From Phytophthora sp. 'mugwort' (taxonomy: Eukaryota > Oomycota > Peronosporomycetes > Peronosporales > Peronosporaceae): a stretch of 64,000 bases of DNA. A model generated the notes under the pieces. The model saw nothing but the letters and a program-made list of their open reading frames with translations, did no database searches and was not told where the DNA came from. The DNA is taken from NCBI GenBank assembly GCA_033558025.1, contig JAUCEF010000004.1:2604001-2668000 (forward strand). The letters run 5' to 3'. The position numbers and the translations under genes are program-made. Below, in pieces: positions 9,656 to 18,433 of this stretch; positions within the stretch are counted from its first letter, which is position 1, and each line of letters opens with the position of its first letter.

Positions 9656-11112
9656 CCGGAGGCAGCGTCGGCTGCATATCTAGAGTAAAATATCTTAATT
9701 AAAGGATTTAGCATACTGTACAAATCGGAGATGCTGCGTTGGTACCTCAAGACTTCTTAAATACCATGCATTAAAAAACTGTCTTCATGTATTCCATGAT
9801 AGCAAATCATCTGATAGTGTACTGGGGCTGCAATAATGAACGTAAACTTCTATTTGCTGCCACATTAAGCCTGGAGGGACATTGCATGTGACACCACCAT
9901 TTTGCTCGACGATCCCTCAGCACCACCAACATGGTGATTAAGTAAACGGGACCATATTGCTGGCGCCAAGAAGCTCGGCAGGGCTCGGCGACATGCAAGC
10001 GCGTAGACTTTGCACTCCCTGTCTATCGACCGAGCCTCTGGTACTGAAGCGCCATGACGATCGAGTGCGACGGTCTGCAGCGTACGCGGGGTCTTGCAAG
10101 GCGACGCTGCATGTACACGACACGCCAAGGAAGTGAGCCCGAGGAAGAGGGCTGTTGCTCCAGCTCTGCGAGGTTGAAGCCGTCATGGAGCAAGCGTTTT
10201 TTTCATGTTCACGCCGCGCGGTGTAATCAAACCTGCGACACCCCGATATAATCGAGCAAAAAAGAATTCTAATCAGCCCATATTAATTCGCTCAAAACAA
10301 CGGATACCTTCAGACGTCAAAATGGGCTCTCCAGGGGTTCGTCACTTCAAGGATGCTAGGTTGTAGTCTAGAACCGGACCCTGAAGGTGCAGAAGGCGGA
10401 AAGGCAGCGTATTTGCGCCTAGCATTAAAGAACAGAGCTCACGACCTTTGCTACAAGCCTCGTGGAAGGCGGCTGTAGTCAATCCCTCAGAGCAGCCTAC
10501 TACGTGGTCGGTCTGGTAAGCACCACCGAGTTCACGTTTACAGGAAGACGTAGCTAAGTAGCGCTATACTCGTATGCAAACACTCAACTTGACTCCTTGA
10601 GTTTAGTATGTTATTCTCTTCCCAGACATGCCTATTCAATCCTCCCTAACTTTTGCCAAGCCTCGTTCCTGAAGACATCTTTCCATTGAAGACACGCGAC
10701 ACCGACGACGCTACCGCTCTCTGGAACTACCTCCACGGGGGTCAACGGCAGCAAACGGAGCCGATTCGCATGGCTGACGCTCTAAGAGCATTTCATGCTG
10801 GTAAGCTATACACTTAGGGCAGCGATAGATATGCATCTCCTATTGTAGACAGAATTTGCTCTCAAATTGAGCCTCTTGTGATAGAGCCCGTGTCCTAATG
10901 TCTACTCTTGCTGCCGGTATGAATCTGATGTATCGGCGGCGATTTCGTCACGGTGTCCGATAGACGAAAAAAATGGGTCACGTACCATTGGTCATCGGCC
11001 CAATCATGTCCAAATGGGTCCGCGTAATCATCACACTCAAGTCGCGCTGACATTTCCAGCCATCACTCTTCAATTTGCTGGGGAGCGCCACAGCCTTTTT
11101 TCCTTGTCCCGC
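9656..11112. other. Long spacer between the two PAP2 genes, with a possible coding fragment
   Basis: Mostly unassignable sequence. Around 10660-10820 the plus strand holds an open stretch that reads PEDIFPLKTRDTDDATALW and runs to a stop just after a GGTAAG. It has protein-like composition but no start and no family I recognise. It may be a decayed fragment of an older gene. The rest shows nothing I can support. Confidence 0.3.
11063..11079 (+). promoter_or_regulatory. Oomycete initiator plus flanking promoter element, PAP2 copy 2
   Basis: The bases TCACTCTTCAATTTGCT fit the oomycete core promoter consensus TCAYTYYNCAWTTTNYY at all 17 positions. They end 33 bp before the ATG at 11113. Transcription would start within this element, so the upstream in-frame ATG at 11014 would not be in the mRNA. 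This supports 11113 as the true start. The consensus is established for Phytophthora genes; use of this copy is inferred from sequence and position. Confidence 0.75.
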
Positions 11113-12051
11113 ATGGCGCCGCCTTCTTCAACCGCCCGTTGGCTGCTCGTACTCGGCGCAACCGCTTTCCTGGCCACATCCGCCACAGCCAGCACCGACA
11201 GCGACGACGACAGTGTGGATTACGTGCGCTGCACGACCTTCGAGCAGTGCTGCGAGATGTGGGGCGAGGAGTCTAAGCGCTGCGAGCGCGGGCCGTGCAC
11301 AAGCACGTGGATCATGCGCAAGTTCTTCTCGCTCAGTATGCCGCTTGACAGCGTTACGTTCTGGGAGGTCGTCTGCACAGTCTACAGCATGGTGCCGTAT
11401 CTGGTACTCATCGCCATCATTGTCGAGGCGTTGGTGCGCTCGCGCCGCTACACGCGCGTGTTCGCGATCCTGCTGCCGATCATTCTAACTGTGCTCAACA
11501 CCGTCATCCTGGTGAAAATTCTGGGCGACTGTGACGAGTGCCCCCGCCCCGCGGGCTCGTGTCTCGTCAGCAACGGGCTGCCCTCGGGCCACGCCACGAA
11601 CGCCATCGGACTCTGGATCTGGATCGTCCTCGAGACGATTGTTGGTGTTGGAGAACGCGTGCGCCATTGGCCAGTGGGTCGCAAGGCGGTCATGGTGTTT
11701 TTCGCCACGCTTGTGCTCACGCCCGTGCCCTACAGTCGCTACTTTCTTGGCGACCACACGGCGCTGCAAATTGCAGTCGGATCGGCTAATGGACTCGTGC
11801 TAGGAGTTGCGTACTTCTTCTTCATCCGATGGCAGGGTATGCACCGAGCCATTGATGTCCTCGCCCGTGTCGTGGCTCGTTACATCAAGTTCGAGATCAA
11901 GGACGACTTCTACCTTACTCCCAGCATGCCACCGGAGGCTTCTGGCGACGACGGCACCCTGGCAGACGATAGCAGCGAAAGTGAAAACACTGGAGTCAAT
12001 CAGACTCACGCCGTGGAGAAGGAGTCCCAGACACCCTACGTACAGGCGTAA
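11113..12051 (+). CDS. PAP2-superfamily membrane phosphatase, copy 2
   Basis: 312 residues, aligned throughout with the copy at 8786-9655. It has a signal peptide (MAPPSSTARWLLVLGATAFL), a lumenal Cys-rich segment (CTTFEQCCEMWGEESKRC), membrane helices, PAP2 motif 2 NGLPSGHATNAIGLW and motif 3 YSRYFLGDHTALQ. The paired Cys of the loop before motif 2 (DCDECPRPAGSC) are mostly kept, with Ala where copy 1 has Cys. The C-terminal 50 residues are acidic and differ completely from copy 1. The tandem arrangement indicates duplication followed by divergence. Catalytic residues are intact in both, so both are probably active on a phospholipid or isoprenoid phosphate. A perfect oomycete core promoter lies 34 bp upstream. 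Confidence 0.85.
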   Translation: MAPPSSTARWLLVLGATAFLATSATASTDSDDDSVDYVRCTTFEQCCEMWGEESKRCERGPCTSTWIMRKFFSLSMPLDSVTFWEVVCTVYSMVPYLVLIAIIVEALVRSRRYTRVFAILLPIILTVLNTVILVKILGDCDECPRPAGSCLVSNGLPSGHATNAIGLWIWIVLETIVGVGERVRHWPVGRKAVMVFFATLVLTPVPYSRYFLGDHTALQIAVGSANGLVLGVAYFFFIRWQGMHRAIDVLARVVARYIKFEIKDDFYLTPSMPPEASGDDGTLADDSSESENTGVNQTHAVEKESQTPYVQA

Positions 12052-12217
12052 TGAATATATGACCATCGTATAGACAGGTAGACTAAAAACACACAAAACA
12101 GTGAGTTTCATATTCCAGCGCAACCTATTTAAGGACCCGCCAGACTTACCCGTGCTAAAAGTGCCTGTCCAAGTTTCAATGACGTGAGAGAAGTGGCAAC
12201 AGGTTCAAGTCGGGAGC

Positions 12218-12854
12218 ATGAAGACAGCCATGACTGCGAACACGTCAATGGATAATGACTATCTCGACCACAGCGCAGACGGAAACGTGCAGAACCTGAA
12301 ACTTAAGGACAGCAAGCAGACTGCAACTAGCGACAACGACAAACAACTGAGACTCGCGATCTTCCGTGTCGGTTTTCGCGTTGAACGTGAGCTGGACGGA
12401 CTTTGGTTTCCTGGCACTGTTACCGACGCTGAACCCGACAGCGACTGCTATGAAGTCGAGTATGACGAGGACAGGAACCGAGAAAGTGAGGTGTCGGCTA
12501 GCGAACTGCGGCTCCTGGACCCAAGTCGAAGACGGGAAGCCCCGATGAAAACGGAATTGACAGTTCAACAACAAGAAATGCTGCGCAAGGACTCGCTGCT
12601 GATGCAGACACCGGACTACGACCCCAACAAGGCGCCGACTGTCGTACTACATCATCAGGGCGAAACCAATGCAGGTAACGTGTTGTTGATTAACTTCGTA
12701 AGAATTCCATCGTGGCGATTGTACTAAACCTGCTTGCTGCTTCCTTTTGATTGACTTTGTAGCGGGAGGGTACATCATTAACGGGCTTGAGAATAACGTT
12801 GCAACTGGCAATGGGTTACGCGGCATCCGCTGGTTACGGGGTAACTCTTTTTGA
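12218..12854 (+). CDS. Small Tudor/chromo-barrel-like protein
   Basis: Two exons (12218-12674 and 12763-12854) with an 88-bp intron give about 182 residues. Residues roughly 48-95 (FRVGFRVERELDGLWFPGTV and following, ending ASELRLLD) read like a Tudor or chromo-barrel fold: a short beta strand, an aromatic W-F-P-G-T-V strand and acidic turns. Such domains bind methylated Lys/Arg or act in chromatin and RNA complexes. The second exon (GGYIINGLENNVATGNGLRG) is not recognised. Two further Met codons follow closely after the first (12230 and 12248), so the start is uncertain. The stop lies 69 bp from the convergent stop of the coiled-coil gene. Function is not established. Confidence 0.55.
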
Positions 12855-12923
12855 GCGAGAACCGCTGTACAACGGCTTCCACGCTACATCTCTTTAGCAC
12901 GAGCATTGGAGACTCGCTTCTAC

Positions 12924-13846
12924 CTACTTTTGATTGCTTGAAGGAGACGAGTTGTCAACTAGATTAAGCTCAAGACGCAACGCGCGCTCGTAACTCTCAA
13001 ACGCGTCATCGAGGAGGAATTCCTAGCAGCAATTATGCAGCCAAAACACAAATCAGTGCGCAGTTCTTCGTTGCTTACCAATTTCAATATTCAAGATAAG
13101 TGCTCACCCGTTTTTCTAAATCCACAGCTGTGGCAGACAGGAATTGTATTTCCCTTTGGATGCGTGCTTGCAGTGCCTGCACAGCCATCTTTCGCTCGCG
13201 ATGCTCAAACGTGGCGTGCTTCATCCGTCGCTGGAATTCTCTTGCTGCATTTGTACTATCGGTTGCTTGTTGCAAAGCTTCTGCGTGCTCACACCGCCGC
13301 TGCCGATGGCTCGACGAAAGAGAGGCACTCTCTTCGAAGGCTGTGCGGAGCTTTGCCTCAAATTTGGCTGCTGCTCGACTATTTAACGGTGGTTCCTATA
13401 ATGCACACAACAAAGGCCCGAGTCAGCGAGAGTTGAGCTACCGTCAGTCTTCATCTTCTCACCTTTCCCTTTTTGCGCTCACTGGACAGCTCACTTGACT
13501 GCGACTCATGGTCATCCAGAAAGGCTGTAGCATCCAGTGTCGAGTCTTGCAATAAGCCACCAAAAGCTGTGGATACTGCACGTTCTAATAGTTCTCGCGT
13601 CAGCGTTTGCTGCGGATCATCCTCGTCCTCGTTTGCACGCTCTTCGCCACACTGGGCGTTGTTCCTCATCTGTCGCGGGATCCGAGCCTGTCCTTCAGCG
13701 CTTCCTCGTTCAGTCTGACCCTGTCGAGGTGCGTTCTGTACTTTCCCCCCCCTTATTCTCGCAGTCACAGCGGCTGCACGTCGTGGCCGTGACAGCTTCG
13801 TCGATGAATTCCACGTTCGCTTCGGGCTTTCCTGCACAGCAGTCAT
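12924..13846 (-). CDS. Coiled-coil protein of unknown function
   Basis: Three exons (13463-13846, 13108-13395, 12924-13022), all phase 0, with introns of 67 and 85 bp, encode 256 residues. The first exon is basic and low-complexity with a short acidic block (ANEDEDDPQQTLT). The second and third form a long charged helix rich in Arg, Glu, Ala and Gln (for example KMAVQALQARIQREIQFLSA and FESYERALRLELNLVD), consistent with a coiled coil. The splice sites are clear and the three frames join cleanly, so the gene looks real although no family is recognised. A small-complex structural protein is plausible but unproven. It lies 193 bp downstream of another coiled-coil gene on the same strand. Confidence 0.65.
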
Positions 13847-14039
13847 GAGCCCCCTCTATTATCTGCGAATGAATAATGAACAGTCGCTTGATCTAAACAT
13901 CGCCACCAAAGACCACGTTTCCTCCAGCACATACGCCTCAGTAGACGTTCGTTGTATTGCATTACACCTCGCAAGGTCTGTCTCCGCATCGACTAGCGGC
14001 TAGCACATTCTCCTTAAATACGTTTCTGCATTGAGACGC

Positions 14040-14360
14040 TCAGGCCGACTGTCGCTTCCACACAGCCAACCAACCGCCGGTGAACGCGTTCAGCTGCTGC
14101 GTGGCTTGATGCATGGCGTCCAGGTGTCTACTGAGCTCCTGTAGAGACGTCGTCGCCGCTGTGATGGCCGCTACGCAGTTCTCGTATGACTCGATGCGGT
14201 GCTGCACCCCCGCCAGGTACTCTTCGCGGAGGCGCTCGTGTTCCTCCTGCTGCTCCGTCAACCTTCGCTCCGACTCGTGCGGCGTTCCACGCTCGCTGCC
14301 ACCGCCCATCGCCAGCGTCGATGGCCGCAGCTCCGTTGCTTCCTCAATCGGCGACGACAT
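14040..14360 (-). CDS. Small coiled-coil protein, possibly a DASH-complex (Dad1-like) subunit
   Basis: Intronless, 106 residues. A Gly/Ser/Glu-rich N-terminus is followed by two helices (EQQEEHERLREEYLAGVQHR and ITAATTSLQELSRHLDAMHQ) and a C-terminal end NAFTGGWLAVWKRQSA. Small size, a pair of helices and a Trp close to the end recall the Dad1 subunit of the DASH complex, which couples kinetochores to microtubules and is found in several non-fungal lineages. The similarity is weak and from memory; other small coiled-coil adaptors, such as BLOC-1 subunits, fit nearly as well. The gene itself is likely real because it starts and ends cleanly and lies among real genes. Confidence 0.5.
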   Translation of the reverse strand: MSSPIEEATELRPSTLAMGGGSERGTPHESERRLTEQQEEHERLREEYLAGVQHRIESYENCVAAITAATTSLQELSRHLDAMHQATQQLNAFTGGWLAVWKRQSA

Positions 14361-14762
14361 ATTAGTTTTAAATTTGTGGACGTTATTTGGCTCAATTGAG
14401 AAACATTTGGGTCAAGTTCTTTTAAGCACTCGTGTCCGGATAAGAGACCATCGATTACTAATAAAGGAAGTTCTTTAGAACTAAAATGGGCGTGCACTCT
14501 GATTATCTAAATGATCGAACCTTGGACACTCACCAGACTGTCCGACGCCTCAAAACAAGATACGAGACAACTAATCAGTAAGAAAACATACCGTGTGCCG
14601 CGTTACTCTGTCTTCTCCATCCATCACACACGAGCCTCGCTTTGTAGGAAGTACTCATTGCGTAAGATCTCCTGGCAGAGGTTGTATGTCTTCTCTACTC
14701 CGAAAGACTACACATACAAGCACCAAAAGCGTAAATATGTTGCTACCTCAAGGATACCACAA
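14361..14762. other. Intergenic stretch upstream of the Dad1-like gene
   Basis: 402 bp between two minus-strand genes. It holds the promoter of the Dad1-like gene and the 3' end of the membrane-protein gene. No initiator match or RNA gene was seen. Confidence 0.4.
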
Positions 14763-15266
14763 TCATTTTCTACGGCAGGTCCGCACCGTGACGCCGATCT
14801 CAAACAGCAGGAACAAATAGAGGAACACAAAGAGCGGGATGCCCGGTCCTTCCTCGATACCCACAATCTTGTCCAGCAAATACAGCCTAATAATGCAGTA
14901 GGTGACCTCGCCTACTGCGACGATATGGGAGATCAAGCTGAAGATGTTGCCGTGATGGAACTACAAGGGCAAAAAAACATCATGTTATCTACAGGTTCGT
15001 TGCACTACGAGACCGGAGTACAGAGAGAAACATACACGTCGAACTCGAACCGGATCGAGGTGTGCCGGATTGGTGTCCCTCAATGCCCAGTAGCCGTAGG
15101 TCATGACGCCGATACCGATGAGGGAGTCCCACCAGACCTTGTACCATGTCACCGTGAAGCTGATGAGGTAGATTGCCAGCAGCACCAGCGACAGCTGCTT
15201 GCAGGCCGGCGCGAACTCGAGCGTGTGCGGAGCAGTAGTGGCTTTGCTTCCTCGGGTCTCCGCCAT
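14763..15266 (-). CDS. Four-pass integral membrane protein of unknown function
   Basis: Two exons (15036-15266 and 14763-14960) with a 75-bp intron encode 142 residues. After a short polar N-terminus (MAETRGSKATTAPHTLEF) come four hydrophobic segments: LSLVLLAIYLISFTVTWY, SLIGIGVMTYGYWALRD, NIFSLISHIVAVGEVTY and LFVFLYLFLLFEIGVTV. A charged loop DPVRVRRFHHG spans the splice site, and the C-terminus is CRRK, similar to dibasic ER-retention tails. I do not recognise the family. The gene shares a 210-bp divergent promoter with an ER-resident sphingolipid enzyme, which with the basic tail suggests an ER location, but this is only inference. Confidence 0.7.
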
Positions 15267-15476
15267 TATCCGGGATCCGTCTGCTATTGCTCAATGAATC
15301 TCGAGGACACTGCAAGCCACTCGCCGCACTCCCGACCGCTGGTGGAAGATCCGCGCTGGCAGTTGAAATCTCCAAGAGACGCAAACATTTTTGACGGGTT
15401 TCAAGCGCCCATTGGCTGGAAAACAACATGGCTACACGGACTGTTTCATCTTCACTTCAATGTTTTGCTCGCTGCG

Positions 15477-16573
15477 ATGGACTTGTGGATGATATTGTAC
15501 GCGGTGGCGGGCTGCTCGATGCTGGTGAGTTCGGGGCTGTAATAGATAGCTACAGGTTGGAGCGATGGACGTACATCTCATCGTGAGAGTGTTGTATCTT
15601 GTGACAGTCGTTCGTGGTGACGAAAGTGCGCGCTCCTGGCTTCCACGTCGACGGCAAGCACGTCTTTATCACTGGCGGTAGCTCTGGCATCGGACTGGCG
15701 ACGGCTAAGAAATATGCCCAAGCAGGTGCCAAAGTCTCCATTATCGCTCGTGATGCCAAGAAGCTAGAGACGGCGAAACGGGAGATCGAGGCGGTGCGCA
15801 AGAATATAAATACCCCCGTATTCTCTCAGTGCTGCGACGTCGTCGACTCCGAGGCGGTCAAAAAGGCCGTGGAGGTGGCAAACACCTTCCACAAGCGGAC
15901 TATGGACCACGTCGTCTGCAGTGCGGGAAGTATGGAGCCTGGATACTTCATGGAGCAGGACGTCGGAGGGTTCAGACGCTCGATGGACATCAACTTCTTC
16001 GAGTGCCTCCACGTCGTGCATGCAGCGCTGCCAGCTATGATCAAGCAGCATGAAACAGAAGGTGGCAAGGAAGGAGGGCAGATTGTGCTCGTGGGGTCAG
16101 CCTTCTCGCTCATGGCCTGCATTGGCACGGCGCAATATTCGTCCTCAAAGTACGCGCTGCGAGGTCTGGCCGAGTCACTGCGCAACGAGTTGAAGCTCTA
16201 CGACATCCGCGTGAGTATTTTCTACCCTGGTAACGCTGATACTCCCATGCTTAAGCAGGAGATGGCCCTCACACCACCAGAGACCAAGACGATCGAAGGC
16301 GTGAGCAACCCACTCTCGCCTGAGGCAGCGGCACAGACGCTAGTGAATGGGATCGCTAAGGGCCACTTCAGCATCACGACGGACCCACTCGTATACCTAC
16401 TGCGAATCCTGTCGAATGGGGTTACGCCGAGACATAACACAGTGCTGGAGATCGCGACGTTGCCGCTGATGATGGTCATCCAGTTTGGCTTCCTTGTCTT
16501 CATGGACGCTGTCGTGGAATATTCACGTTGGCAACGAGCAAAGCAGCACAAAAGCGAGAAGAAGGGTCAGTAG
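15477..16573 (+). CDS. 3-ketodihydrosphingosine reductase (short-chain dehydrogenase)
   Basis: Two exons (15477-15524 and 15608-16573) with an 83-bp intron encode 337 residues. Exon 1 supplies a hydrophobic signal anchor (MDLWMILYAVAGCSML). The Rossmann domain shows the NADPH motif TGGSSGIGLATAKKYAQAG, an inner-strand CSAGSM in place of NNAG, and the catalytic YSSSK (Tyr-x-x-x-Lys) with an upstream Ser in LVGSAFS. The C-terminal third ends with a second hydrophobic stretch (LPLMMVIQFGFLVFM) and a Lys-rich tail. This layout is that of KDSR/TSC10, which reduces 3-ketodihydrosphingosine in the second step of sphingolipid synthesis at the ER. The first exon is short and easily missed; without it the N-terminal anchor is lost. 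An initiator-like TCACTTC lies about 25 bp before the start. Confidence 0.85.
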
Positions 16574-16731
16574 TCTACAGTCTACACAGCAGCATTCGTC
16601 CATACTACAGAAAGTCGAGCACATTCGTTCAAAAGAGAGGCGTAACACTCCATTCATCTCCTCCCCCAACACGTCGTAGCAACACCTCTCCTCCTCTTTT
16701 CTCTCATCTCCTCCATCTCCAATCTCCCATG

Positions 16732-17490
16732 TTATTCCGAGTTGCTAGCGTTGGCGAGCGCCTTCTTGACCTGAATCTCTGGCGACAGGTAGCCACGCTT
16801 CTCATAATCGGTGTAGTACGTGAGTTTCTTGGGGTTCGGACGTGCCGACTGCGGAATCATCTCGAACTTGTGCGGTTTGAGCAGCGCACGCAGCGCCAGG
16901 CGGTTGTGGTAGACCGACACGATACTGCCTCCAGCCGCCTCCACGGCCTTAATGGCTGACTCGGAAGCCTGCGAGACCTCAATGTCCAGCTTGGCGGTGA
17001 GGTGCTGGCTGCCGTTGCCTAGAAGTTTAATGCCGTGCTTGACGCGCGAGCAGGTCACAAGACCTGACCCCACGAGTTCCTTTATCGTGATCTTGTTGCT
17101 GGCGTCCAGGCGGCCCATGTCCACGAAGAGCTGCAGCTTATCCAGGTTTACGGTCTCCATGGGCGTCGCGAACTTGTTGTTAAAGCCGCGCTTGGGCACA
17201 CGCTGGTACAGCGGTGTCTGACCACCTTCAAAACCGGGACCACGACCAGAGCTTCCACCCGAGCGTGCCTTCTGTCCCTTGTGTCCGCGGCCCGAAGTCT
17301 TGCCCTTGCCTGAGCCGATACCGCGACCCAGACGCTTGCCGCGCTTGTGCGCGCCGTCATTATCACGCAGGTTGTTGAGGCGCACACCCTCGAACACGGG
17401 CACAGCAGAAGCAGAAGCAGAGCTGGCGAATGCCACCCGAGCGCCGCGGGTGGCAGGCAGAGCGCGCTCTAGCGCCTTCAGACTCCACAT
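16732..17490 (-). CDS. Mitochondrial ribosomal protein uL15m
   Basis: Single exon, 252 residues. A basic, Ala-rich leader (MWSLKALERALPATRGARVA) precedes the L15 core: KRGKRLGRGIGSGKGKTSGR, then GHKGQKARSGG and FEGGQTPLYQRVPKRGF, the glycine-rich rRNA-binding extension characteristic of uL15. The second half carries the L18e/L15 fold with IKLLGNG and EAAGGSIVSVYHN. A C-terminal extension (residues about 210-252) is usual in mitochondrial forms. uL15m binds 23S-type rRNA near the central protuberance of the mitochondrial large subunit. The gene is divergent from the peroxiredoxin gene, with 177 bp between starts. Confidence 0.92.
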   Translation of the reverse strand: MWSLKALERALPATRGARVAFASSASASAVPVFEGVRLNNLRDNDGAHKRGKRLGRGIGSGKGKTSGRGHKGQKARSGGSSGRGPGFEGGQTPLYQRVPKRGFNNKFATPMETVNLDKLQLFVDMGRLDASNKITIKELVGSGLVTCSRVKHGIKLLGNGSQHLTAKLDIEVSQASESAIKAVEAAGGSIVSVYHNRLALRALLKPHKFEMIPQSARPNPKKLTYYTDYEKRGYLSPEIQVKKALANASNSE

Positions 17491-17667
17491 TCTGACGGCT
17501 TATTAAGGAGACAACAATGCCGACCGATAGAATCTGTGGCGACGAGGTCAGTCGCACCTAAACGAGTCAATACACCACCCAATGACACACTATCATTGAA
17601 GTGGGATATTTTGACCAATCAGATCGAGGGCACTAACATCACCGCTTCAACGCTCGTCAAGTCGGTA

Positions 17668-18351
17668 ATGGCCGCAGCGCGCAACCTCGTGGGCATCACG
17701 CTGTTAGATAAGCTGCCGGACCTGCCATTCGACGCGAGCGACGGCAGCTCCAGATCGTTACATGCGTACTTTCAAGGGTCTTGGGGGCTGCTGTTCTCGC
17801 ACCCGGACGACTTCACGCCCATCTGTACCACGGAGCTGGGCGAAGTGGCGCGACTGGAGAACACCGGGGAGTTCGCCCGACGCGGCGTCAAGTTGTTGGC
17901 GCTGTCGTGTAACGACGTGGACAGTCACAAACGCTGGCTCGTCGACATCGAACAGTTTTCCGGGGCAAAAGTGAACTATCCCATCGTGGCCGACCCGAGT
18001 CGCCGCATTGCCGCCCAGCTGGGCATGCTGTCCCAAGACGATCTGGATCAAGAGGGTTTGCCCCTCACTGTTCGCACGCTGTTTGTGTTGGACCCGCAGC
18101 TACGTATACGTCTCATGCTCACATACCCGGCCACCACGGGCCGCAACTTTGTGGAGGTGCTGCGAGTTCTGGACTCGCTGCAGCTCACGGACCAGAAGGA
18201 TCTGTCGACACCGGTGAACTGGAGGCAAGGCGAGCGAGTGTGTCTCCCCCCGCAGACGTCAACAGAGGAAGCTGCTGCAAAGTATCCGGATTTATTGACG
18301 GAGAAACTACCTTCCAACAAAGGTTATCTGCGATTTACCGAGGAGTATTAG
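17668..18351 (+). CDS. 1-Cys peroxiredoxin (Prx6 type)
   Basis: 227 residues from the Met at 17668, the usual length of Prx6 proteins (about 220). The peroxidatic Cys lies in HPDDFTPICTTELGE, and a downstream Arg in SRRIAAQLGML belongs to the active site. The C-terminal domain includes VNWRQGERVCLPP, matching the VNWK.GD.V..PP signature of the 1-Cys branch, so a resolving Cys is not expected. The enzyme reduces hydrogen peroxide and lipid peroxides. An in-frame Met at 17536 would add 44 residues with no peroxiredoxin similarity, so the later start is preferred, although a targeting extension cannot be excluded. A CCAAT pentamer occurs at 17613-17617. Confidence 0.92.
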   Translation: MAAARNLVGITLLDKLPDLPFDASDGSSRSLHAYFQGSWGLLFSHPDDFTPICTTELGEVARLENTGEFARRGVKLLALSCNDVDSHKRWLVDIEQFSGAKVNYPIVADPSRRIAAQLGMLSQDDLDQEGLPLTVRTLFVLDPQLRIRLMLTYPATTGRNFVEVLRVLDSLQLTDQKDLSTPVNWRQGERVCLPPQTSTEEAAAKYPDLLTEKLPSNKGYLRFTEEY

Positions 18352-18433
18352 TCGTTCTTAACAACTTTAAAGGCGCTGTATCGGTTTGAATGTAGATGAT
18401 TTAGACGTGTGCATTGGGCAACATAACACTGTG

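Noticed and set aside
12963..13110. Plus-strand reading that looked like a third exon of the Tudor-like gene
   Set aside because: The opposite strand has a clean exon with splice acceptor and stop (12924-13022) that completes the coiled-coil gene; the plus reading is its shadow.
17536..17667. N-terminal extension of the peroxiredoxin
   Set aside because: Open but without peroxiredoxin similarity; the start at 17668 gives the normal family length.
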